This document shows, piece after piece, positions 26,929 to 36,189 of a stretch of 64,000 bases of DNA; the stretch's first letter is position 1, and each line of letters opens with the position of its first letter. The notes under the pieces were generated by a model. The model did not search any database. It worked only from the letters and a program-made list of their open reading frames with translations, and was not told where the DNA came from. The position numbers were made by a program, and so were the translations under genes. Source of the DNA: Legionella_C dresdenensis (GTDB lineage: Bacteria > Pseudomonadota > Gammaproteobacteria > Legionellales > Legionellaceae); contig NZ_JBHSAB010000002.1 in NCBI RefSeq assembly GCF_042649825.1, positions 90,177 through 154,176 of the forward strand, given 5' to 3'.

Positions 26929-27015
26929 CTTCGTCGTAAGAGGAGGGAAAGGCTAGTATTACAAGCGTTCATGTACTTTAATACGTGCTATAGGCTTGCT
27001 GGAGCCATTTCTTTA

Positions 27016-27534
27016 TTACATTAACTCTAATTTTATTTGCGACTTTATTTTATTTAACCAATCAGTTCTATAATGAGCTTTTAATTTATGATTCTGTTGT
27101 CTGGTCACACCGGCAGTATTTAATAGGTATTCTAACGAAGTAACAGAATCTAACCATCCTAATAAACCAGTAGATTTAATTGCAGCTTTATCGGCTGTTG
27201 ATATTAAAATCAATGCACTTGGCAGTAATTTTTGTGCATAAAGCCATGCAAATAGGTGAAGTTCACCATCATCAATACCTTGTGTTTGTGGATAATCGAT
27301 TATTAAATTAGTAATATCTTTTTTGGTAGGATTATATCTTCCTGATAGGCCATTGGTTAGTTCTTCATGTTTTATTGATATATGTTGAGGATCATCAGAA
27401 TTACCAGATACGGCTTCTTCAATGCATTTATCTACTGTTTCTATAGCATATTTATTACAAATTGCATTCCAGCTATTAATTCGAAAAGACTCTAAAATAA
27501 TATTAGTGTCAACAAAGACTCTGGTTTTTGACAT
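27016..27534 (-). CDS. PIN-domain protein, probable toxin
   Basis: A 172-residue PIN-like ribonuclease. Acidic residues sit at the expected places: RVFVDTNIILE (Asp9), EEAVSG, DDGELHLFAW near residue 93, and STADKAA near 115. Members of this group (DUF4411-like) are the toxin of a predicted type II pair with a larger XRE-ImmA/IrrE protein, which is exactly the gene 20 bases upstream on the same strand. The pair is AT-rich compared with its surroundings, suggesting transfer. RNA cleavage is known for the PIN family but is not shown for this protein. Confidence 0.78.
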   Translation of the reverse strand: MSKTRVFVDTNIILESFRINSWNAICNKYAIETVDKCIEEAVSGNSDDPQHISIKHEELTNGLSGRYNPTKKDITNLIIDYPQTQGIDDGELHLFAWLYAQKLLPSALILISTADKAAIKSTGLLGWLDSVTSLEYLLNTAGVTRQQNHKLKAHYRTDWLNKIKSQIKLELM

Positions 27535-27554
27535 GAGGACTTCTTATTTTATTT

Positions 27555-28679
27555 TTACAATTCGTAAGGTGCAGAAAGATCATATTCTGTAAAAAGGTCT
27601 GTTAGGTGTGATAAGTTCATATTCAATGTCTTAGCAGCTTTTCTTGCAGATAATTGACCTTGCTCTATTGCCTTATGCAGCATATTAATAAAAATAGGCT
27701 GAAATTTCTTAAGAACACAGTCGTTATGCATAGGTAGTTTATGTTTTTTTAATGTATTCATTGTTTCTTGTTCAATCCATTTGAGATTAACTAGTCTAAA
27801 AGCTAAAGCTTGTGGGGAAACCTTTAGTTCTATTGCCACATCAAGTAAATGCTTTGTATCATTGATAAATTTTTTATTTATGAAATGATTCAAAGATTCT
27901 TCAGGCATTAATATTCCAGATGCAAAGTTATCCGCCAGCTGTTCAATTCGCTTATTTTTCTTACGGTCTTCAATTGAGTTAGATTCTCTATGAGAAGGCT
28001 TCATCACATCCCATGTTAATATGTGAAATAACTCATGTGCTAGATTATAATATCTTCTAGGTTCAGGTTCATTCTTATTAATTAAAATTAGACCTAGATC
28101 CTGCAAATGACATGAAGCGCCAGAAATAACGCTACCATCTTGGTTTTGTTTTGAATCTACAAATATAACAGGAATATCCAATTTTTGTTCGATTCTATCA
28201 ATAAGATGTTCTGTAGGTTTTATGCCAAGTTCAAGAATTTTAACAAGTTTTTCTGCACAGTTAACAGCGTCTTCAAAAGAAGATTTATTTGAAAGTTTTA
28301 AACTATATTTTAATGGATTGCTTTGCTTATTATTAATTTCCCGTAACCAGCGTAATAAACCTATCCATCTACTAGTTTGTTGTTCAAAAGCGTCGAGTTC
28401 TTTTTCAGCTAGATCATTGGATGCACGCCAGGAAAATTTTGCTTCGCCAGTAACAGAAAAAGGATCTAGAAAAAAATCAATGTCATAATCTAAGAACTCT
28501 GATATAGATAACAACTCTTCAGATTTAACGGCTCTTTCTCCATTTTCTATGGAAGATATGCTCTGGCGATTTTTTAATCCAATGGCCTTGGTAAGGTCAT
28601 CTTGACTGTAATCTTTAGATTCACGAGCTACTTGGATTCTGCGCCCAATCAATTTTTGAGACACTTTATTTATGGACAT
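27555..28679 (-). CDS. XRE helix-turn-helix / ImmA-IrrE metallopeptidase protein, probable antitoxin
   Basis: A 374-residue protein with an N-terminal XRE DNA-binding domain (about 10-65: DLTKAIGLKNRQSISSIENGERAV) and a COG2856 zinc-peptidase domain (about 150-290) with NLAHELFHILTWD as the HExxH site and EQLADNFASGILMPE supplying the third ligand. In ImmA/IrrE proteins the peptidase cleaves a repressor; here, paired with a PIN protein, the whole is more likely antitoxin and autorepressor. A palindrome at 28731-28745 upstream could be its operator. AT-rich, probably acquired. Confidence 0.85.
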   Translation of the reverse strand: MSINKVSQKLIGRRIQVARESKDYSQDDLTKAIGLKNRQSISSIENGERAVKSEELLSISEFLDYDIDFFLDPFSVTGEAKFSWRASNDLAEKELDAFEQQTSRWIGLLRWLREINNKQSNPLKYSLKLSNKSSFEDAVNCAEKLVKILELGIKPTEHLIDRIEQKLDIPVIFVDSKQNQDGSVISGASCHLQDLGLILINKNEPEPRRYYNLAHELFHILTWDVMKPSHRESNSIEDRKKNKRIEQLADNFASGILMPEESLNHFINKKFINDTKHLLDVAIELKVSPQALAFRLVNLKWIEQETMNTLKKHKLPMHNDCVLKKFQPIFINMLHKAIEQGQLSARKAAKTLNMNLSHLTDLFTEYDLSAPYEL

Positions 28680-28730
28680 AATTTTACCTTATTATATATA
28701 TTGTTATTATATGCTCACGTTTTAATATAT

Positions 28731-28745
28731 GCAAGATATTCTTGC
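28731..28745. promoter_or_regulatory. Candidate XRE operator
   Basis: GCAAGA-TAT-TCTTGC is a perfect dyad 52-66 bases upstream of the XRE-ImmA start. A partly similar ATATGCAATAATATC follows. The spacing and symmetry suit autorepression of the toxin-antitoxin operon. The surrounding 28680-28823 is AT-rich and holds no gene. Confidence 0.45.
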
Positions 28746-28823
28746 TTTTTATGATATGCAATAATATCTGTTTTCATGTTTATTCTAGGTTGCGTCCTTA
28801 AAGGCTATTAACTCAATCTCTTT

Positions 28824-29033
28824 ATGCGAGGATTATTTGCTTATCCTAAATGGGATATTAGATCTATACTCGGAAGGCATAAGGCACTCATTTCTATTGA
28901 TACTTTTAACAAAGTTCAGACCAGATTATTTGGCGTGCAAAGCATGCTTTTTCCAGAAAATCAGATCATGAGGACTTTCCAATTCGTGGTCTTGCTTTAT
29001 GTCCATGCTGCGAAAATTCGGATGGTGGAGGCG
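28824..29033 (+). pseudogene. Serine recombinase remnant, frameshifted
   Basis: RGLFAYPKWDIRSILGRH, then KALISIDTFNKVQTRL, matches the recombinase domain of large serine recombinases (YxGxIEYPKW..KGxHEAIISxETFxKIQ). After about base 28935 the reading frame shifts to one that continues the same family: RAKHAFSRKSDHEDFPIRGL and ALCPCC, the zinc ribbon that normally follows. The catalytic N-terminal domain is missing and the right side ends in a palindromic repeat at about 29031, so it is a dead fragment. It points to an integrated element next to the toxin-antitoxin pair. Confidence 0.75.
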
Positions 29034-29082
29034 GCGGGAATCCATCTCTCAGGCTGGTTCCCCGCCTTCGCGGGAATAACAG
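29031..29082. repeat. MITE-like palindrome, truncated copy D
   Basis: Right two-thirds of the repeat family at 23603, 39861 and 48596, ending CCGCCTTCGCGGGAATAACAG. It abuts the recombinase remnant and the end of the symporter gene. A smaller scrap (CGCGGGAATGACA) is at 32344-32356. Confidence 0.65.
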
Positions 29083-29089
29083 ATTACAA

Positions 29090-30307
29090 TTACTTGCCAA
29101 CCGCCGCTGTCTTACCTGAAGGCAGACCAACAAGGCGAGTTTGCTCCAGTTTTTCTTTAAGTCTGGTAAACATAATCGGGAATACGCCGTTACCGGTCAC
29201 ATTAGCCGCTGTTCCAAACGGATCGCAGATTAAATAAACCGCAGTAATTAACCCGATCATATCGCTTGAAAAACCAAGATGCGCTTCAAGCAGAGGGGTA
29301 ACAACCAGGATAACGCCGCCTGGAACGGCAGCGACTGCGTATTTGGCCAACGCGGTGTAGAACGCAAAAGTTAAAATCATACTTAGCGAAGGCATCGGCA
29401 TGCCGAAGGTTAACATGGTTGCCAGGCTTAAAATTGGCATGGCAATCGCACTGCCTATGGTATGGATATTAATAATTGCAGGCACCAGCATTCTTGCTTT
29501 CTCTTCGTCTTCCAGATTTTTCTCAGTAGACATTAATAATACTGGCATAGCGGCAGCACTGGAAATCGTGCTGAAACCAGTCAGCGTTGCTGGCAGCACA
29601 TTGCGGAGATAATAGGTAAATTTCTGCCATGAAAAGTTACCGGCAACAAAATACCAGCACAGCAGGTAGATCCATTGGCTGCCAACTATCAACAGCAGGA
29701 TTGGGCCATACAGATTTAAGGATTTCTGCAGGATATGTTCATATTCAAGCTTGAACACAAATCCCAGAATGAATAGCGGCAGGAACGGAATAAAAACTTT
29801 TCTAAGGAAACCATTGGCAATGCTATTCAGTTTCGCGCCGATTTTTTTCGCAGTGTCATTAGGGTAAACCGAAAAGAAAATACCGCTGAAAAAACCAATC
29901 AGTAGCGCAATATCATTGGAAATCAGTTTGGTTAGATGGAATTGCCACGCAGGCGCCAACTGAGGAGAGGTTTCCATCGCACTGGGCATAAAATGATAAA
30001 AGCTTAAACCGAGGTAACCTGAGCCAAAACCTACCATTAGCGCGGTAAAATTGGATGCAAAAACACAGACAATTAACAGTACGACAAAAAACAAAGCCCC
30101 TTTACGCAGATTCCCCAGACAGGAGAATACAAAGCTGAAAATAATAAAAGGCAGAACAAACTCCAAAACGCTTTTCATGCTCAGACTAAGGGCATAGCTA
30201 ATTGATTTTACTTCAAGCGGCACATACTGTCCGAAGAATAAGGGAAGTAAAAGGACTGCCAAAAGCGTAAGCAGAAATTTCAGTTTCTTTAGAAGTACAG
30301 TAGACAT
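29090..30307 (-). CDS. Dicarboxylate/amino acid:cation symporter (DAACS family)
   Basis: A 405-residue inner-membrane carrier with about eight hydrophobic helices and two re-entrant loops. Family markers: STISSAAAMPVLL, the serine-rich first hairpin loop; AVPGGVILVVTPLLE; and DPFGTAANVTGNGVFPIMFTRL with the conserved D..N.TGN, which binds substrate and Na+/H+. Relatives (GltP, DctA) take up glutamate, aspartate or C4-dicarboxylates; the exact substrate is not clear. Transcribed alone. Confidence 0.88.
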   Translation of the reverse strand: MSTVLLKKLKFLLTLLAVLLLPLFFGQYVPLEVKSISYALSLSMKSVLEFVLPFIIFSFVFSCLGNLRKGALFFVVLLIVCVFASNFTALMVGFGSGYLGLSFYHFMPSAMETSPQLAPAWQFHLTKLISNDIALLIGFFSGIFFSVYPNDTAKKIGAKLNSIANGFLRKVFIPFLPLFILGFVFKLEYEHILQKSLNLYGPILLLIVGSQWIYLLCWYFVAGNFSWQKFTYYLRNVLPATLTGFSTISSAAAMPVLLMSTEKNLEDEEKARMLVPAIINIHTIGSAIAMPILSLATMLTFGMPMPSLSMILTFAFYTALAKYAVAAVPGGVILVVTPLLEAHLGFSSDMIGLITAVYLICDPFGTAANVTGNGVFPIMFTRLKEKLEQTRLVGLPSGKTAAVGK

Positions 30308-30727
30308 AAGAGTTTCCTTATAAAAAAGCTAACTACCCTCAAACCATATGTCGTTCTATATTTGATCACACTGGTTCTTTTGTCTTACTATCATACCAAC
30401 TGATTTCTTCCATGGCTATTAATTAATTGCATTCAAACGATTTTTAGAGCCATTAAGTTAAGAAAAGTTGTCATCCTCGCGATGGCGGTAGTCTTTAATT
30501 TTAGTGCTCGCAAGCTGCGCGCTAAAATTTAAAGCCCACTTCGCCATCCTTCGTTGGCCATTTTAGGTAATTCATGTCAGCGGCATCCATTCACTCGTAG
30601 CCTGGGTGCAGGCCTAAAAGGCCGTAACCCGGGTTTATCGTACTAGCAAAGTGAACTGAACCAGACCAGCGCTTTACCCGCCTCATTCACAATCATCGCC
30701 TCAGGGTCCTGTCATAGCTTTAATGAG
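30308..30727. repeat. Intergenic region with two repeat elements
   Basis: GCCATTAAGTTAAGAAAAG then GTCATCCTCGCG (30449-30482) begins like the MITE family but continues into a different, imperfect hairpin, CTTTAATTTTAG/CTAAAATTTAAAG (30491-30533), closed by CGCCATCCTTCG. At 30598-30639 is a TAGCCTGGGTGCAG..AACCCGGGTTT copy with an internal GGCCTAAAAGGCC hairpin. No gene is supported in the 420 bases. Confidence 0.55.
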
Positions 30728-32254
30728 TTAAGGGGTGAAAGCCCGAACGCACCTTACTCGATAAAGGTCGACCCTGAAATAGGCGCCATAGGTACCATCG
30801 CCCATGTTCTGTTCATAGGCGCGAAGATCATTGCCATTGTAGCTAGAACACCAGTATCTGCTACCGCTAAAACCGCCTATTGCCACACGATTGGTATATA
30901 AACAGTAGGCTTGACTTGAAACGTTGCCTGCGGATGGCAGGAACCAATCGTTGTAGCATGTATTCCCTGCCTGACAAGGAGTATTGCCATGAGAATCCAC
31001 TTCATAGTCACTGCAAATTCCCGCAGCATAAGTATTGATAGCAATATTCATTGGACAGCCTGCTCCTCCACCTGGCCCTGTAAAGCAGGCAACAATATAT
31101 GCTGTATTAGTGGCCCCATCGGTGAGGCTATACGGTCCAGGATTATTAGTTACACCAGAGCCGCCCCATTCAATCCCCGCGCTGTTATCGGCAGTGGCTG
31201 CAATCAGATTATTTAAGCCGCCGTTCATGCAGGCGATTGTTCCACCAAAAGCCGGTTGTCCAATTGCGGTGGCCGCGTAAGTATAGCCATTAGTCAGTGT
31301 TGCACCGCCTGCTGGCGTGTTAATCACGACGTCCACAGCTCCTGCCGCATGGGCAGGGGTGACGCCAGTCACTGTCGTCGAATTGACTACATTGATGCTG
31401 GTTGCCGCTACCCCGCCAAAGGTGACGCTGGCAGCACCCGTTAACCCGGTTCCCGTTAAGGTAAAACCTGTTCCCCCTGATGCCGCTCCTGAAGTTGGAT
31501 TGATGGCGGTTAGCGTGCTGCCTGATTGAATGGCGATGGCTGCCGTCAACGCATTGGTATTGCTGCCCTGGATGGTGAAATCCGTTTGCGCCGCCATTGT
31601 ATTGCCTGGCGTATAAGTCAGTGTGCAATTGCCTCCTGGCGGTACATTCGCGCAGGTGTTGCCTGTTTCTGTCACATAGCCATCCAACGCCGTTCCGGTG
31701 AAATCTGATACAATGTTGGTAGCTGCTACGTCAGTGGATGTGTTAGTTATCGTTAACTGCCCAGTTGAGCCATTGACCGTTAGCAATAAAGGAGACCCTG
31801 CAACCGTAATCTCCGCATCCAGTATCGGTAACGCCTGGGTTATACGCAAAATATCAGGGCTACTGGGTCGATAACACTGACCAGGGTTTCCTTGATCACA
31901 AACTACAGGACCATCCATAATTGGGCTGTTTAACTGGCTGCCATTTATCTGCAAAGACAATACGCAGGAATTTTTGCCTCTGAGTACAAAAGGATTGCCG
32001 CACAAATTAAGCCCCGCGGTGATTTGGGTAATAGCCTGAATTGGCTCCATGGTTAAGCTGTGCGGCTTACTGGATTGATTAGTCACTCGATACTGTACCG
32101 TAGCTGTGCCATTGGCAGGTATTGAAACCGTGGTCGCTGTCAACGGCTCAAAGGTCCACACTGGCGATCCGGCATAAGCCGTTGTCATCATGAGCCCTAA
32201 CCACAGGCAAGCCAGTAATTTTTTCCTGAAAAAATGTTTGTTGTTTCTCTGCAT
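30728..32254 (-). CDS. Secreted/surface protein with TIG domain and DUF1566-like C-terminus
   Basis: A 508-residue exported protein: a Sec signal (about 1-28, ending TAYAG) and a beta-sandwich region of choice-of-anchor or abnormal-spindle type (WTFEPLTATTVSIPANGTATV; NQSSKPHSLTM). Two more Ig-like stretches follow, and then an IPT/TIG domain (SPTSGAASGGTGFTLTGTGL-type, about 250-335). The C-terminal about 170 residues contain a DUF1566/FGE-like module (NDWFLPSAGN; RYWCSSYNG; RVRCVRAF). Several Cys in the last module probably form disulfides. Related multi-copy surface proteins are common in Legionellales. Role in adhesion or host contact is a guess. Confidence 0.7.
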   Translation of the reverse strand: MQRNNKHFFRKKLLACLWLGLMMTTAYAGSPVWTFEPLTATTVSIPANGTATVQYRVTNQSSKPHSLTMEPIQAITQITAGLNLCGNPFVLRGKNSCVLSLQINGSQLNSPIMDGPVVCDQGNPGQCYRPSSPDILRITQALPILDAEITVAGSPLLLTVNGSTGQLTITNTSTDVAATNIVSDFTGTALDGYVTETGNTCANVPPGGNCTLTYTPGNTMAAQTDFTIQGSNTNALTAAIAIQSGSTLTAINPTSGAASGGTGFTLTGTGLTGAASVTFGGVAATSINVVNSTTVTGVTPAHAAGAVDVVINTPAGGATLTNGYTYAATAIGQPAFGGTIACMNGGLNNLIAATADNSAGIEWGGSGVTNNPGPYSLTDGATNTAYIVACFTGPGGGAGCPMNIAINTYAAGICSDYEVDSHGNTPCQAGNTCYNDWFLPSAGNVSSQAYCLYTNRVAIGGFSGSRYWCSSYNGNDLRAYEQNMGDGTYGAYFRVDLYRVRCVRAFTP

Positions 32255-32371
32255 GTCGGTAGTCCTTTTAATATCAAACAGTTCATTCCCTGCGTCAGCA
32301 TCGTATGTTATTTCATATAGGTAAACTATTCAAATGCAGGATACGCGGGAATGACAAAATTAGAGAAACAT

Positions 32372-33424
32372 TTAATCCTGATTAATACTCGCAATATCAA
32401 TAACAAAGCGATAACGGACATCGCTCTTCAATACGCGTTCATAAGCGTCATTAACTTGCTGTATTGGAATCAGTTCAATATCAGAAGTAATATTATGCTT
32501 GCCGCAGAAATCAAGCATTTCCTGCGTCTCTTTAATCCCTCCAATCAGAGAACCAGCGAGGCTGCGGCGTCCGCCTACCAGTGAGAATGCACCGATTGGG
32601 ATTTGTTTCTCTGGAATCCCGAGGATAACCATAGTACCGTCTCTTTTTAACAGGGTGAGATAGGCATTCCAGTCTAATTGCAATGAAACCGTATTGATAA
32701 TCAAATCAAAATGACTGGCAAGTTTTTCAAAGGTAGCCGGATCAGACGTGGCATAGAAATGATCGGCTCCCAGACGCCTGGCATCCGCTTCTTTTTTCAT
32801 TGAATGGCTTAGCACTGTCACATCAGCGCCCATGGCATGCGCAAGTTTAACCCCCATATGGCCCAAACCGCCTAAACCAATAATCGCAACTTTTTTGCCA
32901 GGTCCTGCGCCCCAGTGTCGAAGTGGGGAATAAAGGGTAATGCCTGCACATAATAAAGGGGCAGTTGCATCAAGGGGTAAATTATCAGGCAGATTTAAAA
33001 CATAGTCCTGGTTCACTACAATAGCAGAAGAGTAACCGCCCTGACTGATCCGGCTACCGTCACGTTCCATGCTATTATAGGTTGCAGTCATTCCTTCTTC
33101 GCAATATTGCTCCAGATCTTCTTTACAGCTGCTGCACCGACGGCACGAGTCGACAAAGCAACCAACACCAACGTTATCACCCGTTTTGAATTTGGTGACT
33201 TTACTGCCTGTTTTAGTCACAACCCCAACAATTTCATGGCCTGGTACCATAGGAAACAGTGAACCGCCCCACTCATCACGCGCCTGATGGATGTCAGAAT
33301 GGCAAATCCCGCAATATTTAATTTCAACCAGTACATCATGCTCACCGACATCACGGCGTTCAAAATTATAAGGGGCAAGAGGCGTTGTAGCATTCCTGGC
33401 TGCATATCCTTTGACAGGGATCAT
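32372..33424 (-). CDS. Zinc-dependent NAD(P) alcohol dehydrogenase (YahK/CAD type)
   Basis: A 350-residue medium-chain dehydrogenase that reduces aldehydes, usually with NADPH. Catalytic zinc ligands: Cys in KYCGICHSDIH, the His-Glu of VPGHEIVG and a later Cys in LLCAGIT; structural zinc: CRRCSSC..C. The nucleotide-binding motif is GLGGLGHMGVKLAHAMGADV. Length matches YahK. It is divergent from the MFS pair and transcribed alone. Confidence 0.92.
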   Translation of the reverse strand: MIPVKGYAARNATTPLAPYNFERRDVGEHDVLVEIKYCGICHSDIHQARDEWGGSLFPMVPGHEIVGVVTKTGSKVTKFKTGDNVGVGCFVDSCRRCSSCKEDLEQYCEEGMTATYNSMERDGSRISQGGYSSAIVVNQDYVLNLPDNLPLDATAPLLCAGITLYSPLRHWGAGPGKKVAIIGLGGLGHMGVKLAHAMGADVTVLSHSMKKEADARRLGADHFYATSDPATFEKLASHFDLIINTVSLQLDWNAYLTLLKRDGTMVILGIPEKQIPIGAFSLVGGRRSLAGSLIGGIKETQEMLDFCGKHNITSDIELIPIQQVNDAYERVLKSDVRYRFVIDIASINQD

Positions 33425-33573
33425 AATAGCTCCATAATGTTAGTAGTAAGCATTAAGGTTAGAATGTCTATTCACTATTTGCAACTGTAGAAGCCTTGAT
33501 GCGGTTCAACCTGCTACCCATTACTGTAGGGTTAAAATAATCCGCGATAAAGATACCAATTTACTGGCCTTTT

Positions 33574-33582
33574 TGGTATAAT
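33574..33582 (+). promoter_or_regulatory. Extended -10 promoter of the MFS-MFS-deoB operon
   Basis: TGGTATAAT lies 36 bases upstream of the ATG at 33618, with AAGGAG as its ribosome site. No good -35 is present, as is usual with a TGn -10. Confidence 0.5.
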
Positions 33583-33617
33583 CTGACGCAATTTTTGCAG
33601 CCCAAACCCAAGGAGAC

Positions 33618-34892
33618 ATGTTGTCTGACTCATTAACACTCGACTCGGAGGCGGTAGTTCCTCGTGGTGGTTTGAAAGCCTGGCTGGTGTGTTTATCAGC
33701 TGGTTTGTTTTTCTTTTATGAGTTTTTTCAGCTTAATATCTTTGATGTTATCAATCATCCCTTACGTAATGACTTTAATCTTGATGCAGCCCAGTTAAGC
33801 TGGATGTCCAGTACTTACCTGTGGGCTGATATCCTGTTTTTATTGCCTGCCGGGATTATTCTCGATCGATTTTCGCCGCGTAAAGTCATTATGACCGCCA
33901 TGGCCATTTGTGTGTTTGGTACTATAGGTTTTGCTCTGACCAACTCATTTGCTCTCGCCTGTTTTTTCCATTTTCTGTCAGGTATTGGCAACGCATTTTG
34001 CTTTTTATCCTGCGTTGTCCTGGTTTCGCACTGGTTTCCCCCGCGCCGTCAGGCTTTTGTTATCGGGCTGCTGGTTACCATGGCATTTATGGGTGGAATG
34101 ATGGCGCATACTCCGTTTGCTTATTTGAACGAGCACTACGGCTGGCGTAATTCACTCCTGATTGATGGTGCGGTTGGCGCTGGGCTTCTGATCTGGATAG
34201 CATGCGTTGTGCGTGATTATCCTGATCCAGTGCGAACAACCAATCAGGGCGTACACGAAGCGGTTCTTCCTGGTTTTATCAAGGCGCTTAAAAACCGTCA
34301 GACCTGGCTGGCTGGACTTTATACCTCCTTTTTGAATTTGCCCATCATGGTATTATGCGCCTTATGGGGAGCCAGTTATTTGCAGGTTGTGCACGGTTTG
34401 ACGGAAATCTCATCGAGTAATGTTGTAAGTCTTATTTTTATTGGAAGCATTATTGGTTGCCCACTGGTCGGGTGGATATCTGATCATCAGGGCAAGCGCA
34501 AACCTCTGATGCTTATGGGGGCGACCGCAACGTTGATTACCGTGATTCCCCTGTTTATGGATATTGCTCTAAACCAGTTCCAGCTTGGTTTGTTGTTCTT
34601 CGCCCTCGGGTTTTTTACCAGTACTCAGGTAATCAGTTATCCACTAATTGCCGAAAGTAATACGGCTAAAAATACCGGTGCGGCTACTGGAATTGCTTCG
34701 GTGCTGATTATGGGCGGCGGCGGAGTAGGCCAGGTCTTGTTTGGCTGGATGATGCAGCAACATGCCGGTTTGGCCAACCAATATTCAATTGCTGATTTTC
34801 AATACGCAATGTGGATGTTCCCGGGGGCGGCAGTATTAGCTTTAGTTGCAGTGCTGTTAACTTATGAAACATACTGTAAACGATCAATGTAA
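33618..34892 (+). CDS. MFS transporter, Pht-like (1st of pair)
   Basis: A 424-residue, 12-helix MFS carrier. FFFYEFFQLNIFDVINHPLRNDF near the start and DRFSPRKVIM as the loop 2-3 motif mark it as related to the Pht family of Legionella, whose members import amino acids (PhtA, PhtJ) or nucleosides (PhtC, PhtD). It lies ten bases before a second, similar carrier and in one transcription unit with deoB. The pairing and context suggest nucleoside import, by analogy with the phtC-phtD locus. Good RBS AAGGAG. Confidence 0.85.
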   Translation: MLSDSLTLDSEAVVPRGGLKAWLVCLSAGLFFFYEFFQLNIFDVINHPLRNDFNLDAAQLSWMSSTYLWADILFLLPAGIILDRFSPRKVIMTAMAICVFGTIGFALTNSFALACFFHFLSGIGNAFCFLSCVVLVSHWFPPRRQAFVIGLLVTMAFMGGMMAHTPFAYLNEHYGWRNSLLIDGAVGAGLLIWIACVVRDYPDPVRTTNQGVHEAVLPGFIKALKNRQTWLAGLYTSFLNLPIMVLCALWGASYLQVVHGLTEISSSNVVSLIFIGSIIGCPLVGWISDHQGKRKPLMLMGATATLITVIPLFMDIALNQFQLGLLFFALGFFTSTQVISYPLIAESNTAKNTGAATGIASVLIMGGGGVGQVLFGWMMQQHAGLANQYSIADFQYAMWMFPGAAVLALVAVLLTYETYCKRSM

Positions 34893-34902
34893 GGAGTAAT
34901 GA

Positions 34903-36189
34903 ATGCAAATGGCAGAAGATTACAAGGATACAAGCAGTTTTTCTGAAATCATGTTACCCTGGCTGGTATGTTTCAGTGCTTCTTTGTTTTTCTTTTATGA
35001 GTTCATTCAGGGCAATATGTTTGCCTCCATTGCTGACAGCATTATGCGCGATTTTAACGTGCAGGCTGATAAAATGGCTTATTTGTCAAGCATTTATTAT
35101 CTTTCAAATGTAATCTTTCTGTTTGTTGCCGGGGGTGTACTGGATAAGGTTTCAGCCAAAAAAACCATTATGGTTGCCATGTCTCTGTGCGTAATCAGTA
35201 CTTTCATTTTATCTCATGCCCATTCGTTCTATGTTGCGCTGATATGCCGCTTCATTACCGGTATTGGCAGCGCTTTCTGCTTTCTGGGGCCAATCCGAAT
35301 TGCTTCCCGCTGGTTCCCGCCGCGCAAAATGGCATTAGTAACCGGCGTTATCGTGACGCTGGCCATGTCTGGCGGTTTCCTGGCTCAATACCCGCTTACC
35401 TGGCTGGTTAATCAGGTAGGCTGGCGCGATGCGCTGGTGTATGTTGGCTGGCTCGGTTTTATTATGTTGGTATTTATGCTTTTTGGTATTGTTGATAAAG
35501 CTGACAATGAACCGGCAAAAGCAGCGCGCTATAACAATGTATGGGCTAATGCCAAACAGGCTTATCTCAATCGTCAAAACCTGAAAGCAGCAGCTTATAC
35601 CAGCCTGATGAATATGGCTATTGCTGTTTTTGGAGCAATGATGGGGTCGCTTTATCTTGTCCAGCGTATGGGGATATCAAAAGAGGACGCTTCGATAATA
35701 AACTCCATGCTGTTTTTGGGGGCGATTGTGGGCGGACCGGTTATAGGCTGGATTTCCGACAAACTTGCTCTGCGGGTGTTGCCCATGAAAGTAGGAGTGA
35801 TTGCTTCATTGCTGACGCTGTTAGCGGTGTTGTATCTTCCGGTTTCATTCGTAGCCATGAAGATTTTATTCTTTCTGCTCGGCTTTTTCACAGCCGCGCA
35901 GATTATCAGTTATGCGTTGGTCGCTGAGAGTAGCCCGGCGGCAATTACTGCAACCGCAGTCAGTGTTATTTCGCTTTTAACCCAAGGCGGATATGTGGTT
36001 TATCAGAATCTGTTCACCGCCTTGCTAACCAGTCATGGCGACATGCAGATAGTAGACGGTGTACCCGTTTACTCACTTGCTGATTACCAATATGCAGCTA
36101 TGATCTTACTTATAGGCCTTGTTTTGGCTCTGCTATCCTTAATTGGATTAAAAGAGACACATGGCAGACATAACGACATAGAAGGTTAA
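34903..36189 (+). CDS. MFS transporter, Pht-like (2nd of pair)
   Basis: A 428-residue paralogue of the preceding carrier, with the same N-terminal pattern (FFFYEFIQGNMFASIADSIM) and a loop motif LDKVSAKKTIM. RBS TAAGGAG six bases before the ATG; a 10-base gap to the gene before. The next gene, deoB, starts at the base after its stop, implying co-transcription and coupling. The two carriers differ clearly, so they probably have distinct but related substrates. Confidence 0.85.
   Translation: MQMAEDYKDTSSFSEIMLPWLVCFSASLFFFYEFIQGNMFASIADSIMRDFNVQADKMAYLSSIYYLSNVIFLFVAGGVLDKVSAKKTIMVAMSLCVISTFILSHAHSFYVALICRFITGIGSAFCFLGPIRIASRWFPPRKMALVTGVIVTLAMSGGFLAQYPLTWLVNQVGWRDALVYVGWLGFIMLVFMLFGIVDKADNEPAKAARYNNVWANAKQAYLNRQNLKAAAYTSLMNMAIAVFGAMMGSLYLVQRMGISKEDASIINSMLFLGAIVGGPVIGWISDKLALRVLPMKVGVIASLLTLLAVLYLPVSFVAMKILFFLLGFFTAAQIISYALVAESSPAAITATAVSVISLLTQGGYVVYQNLFTALLTSHGDMQIVDGVPVYSLADYQYAAMILLIGLVLALLSLIGLKETHGRHNDIEG

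Noticed and set aside
27555..28679. Phage repressor with ImmA as part of a prophage
   Set aside because: No phage structural, replication or intact integrase genes are present; the PIN neighbour fits a toxin-antitoxin pair better.
28824..29237. A 137-residue intact protein
   Set aside because: Its first third matches a serine recombinase, then the family continues in another frame, and its last part is the antisense of the symporter gene; a broken remnant, not a gene.
30989..31708. Plus-strand frames inside the TIG/DUF1566 protein
   Set aside because: Low-complexity repeats of the real gene give long antisense frames; no support.
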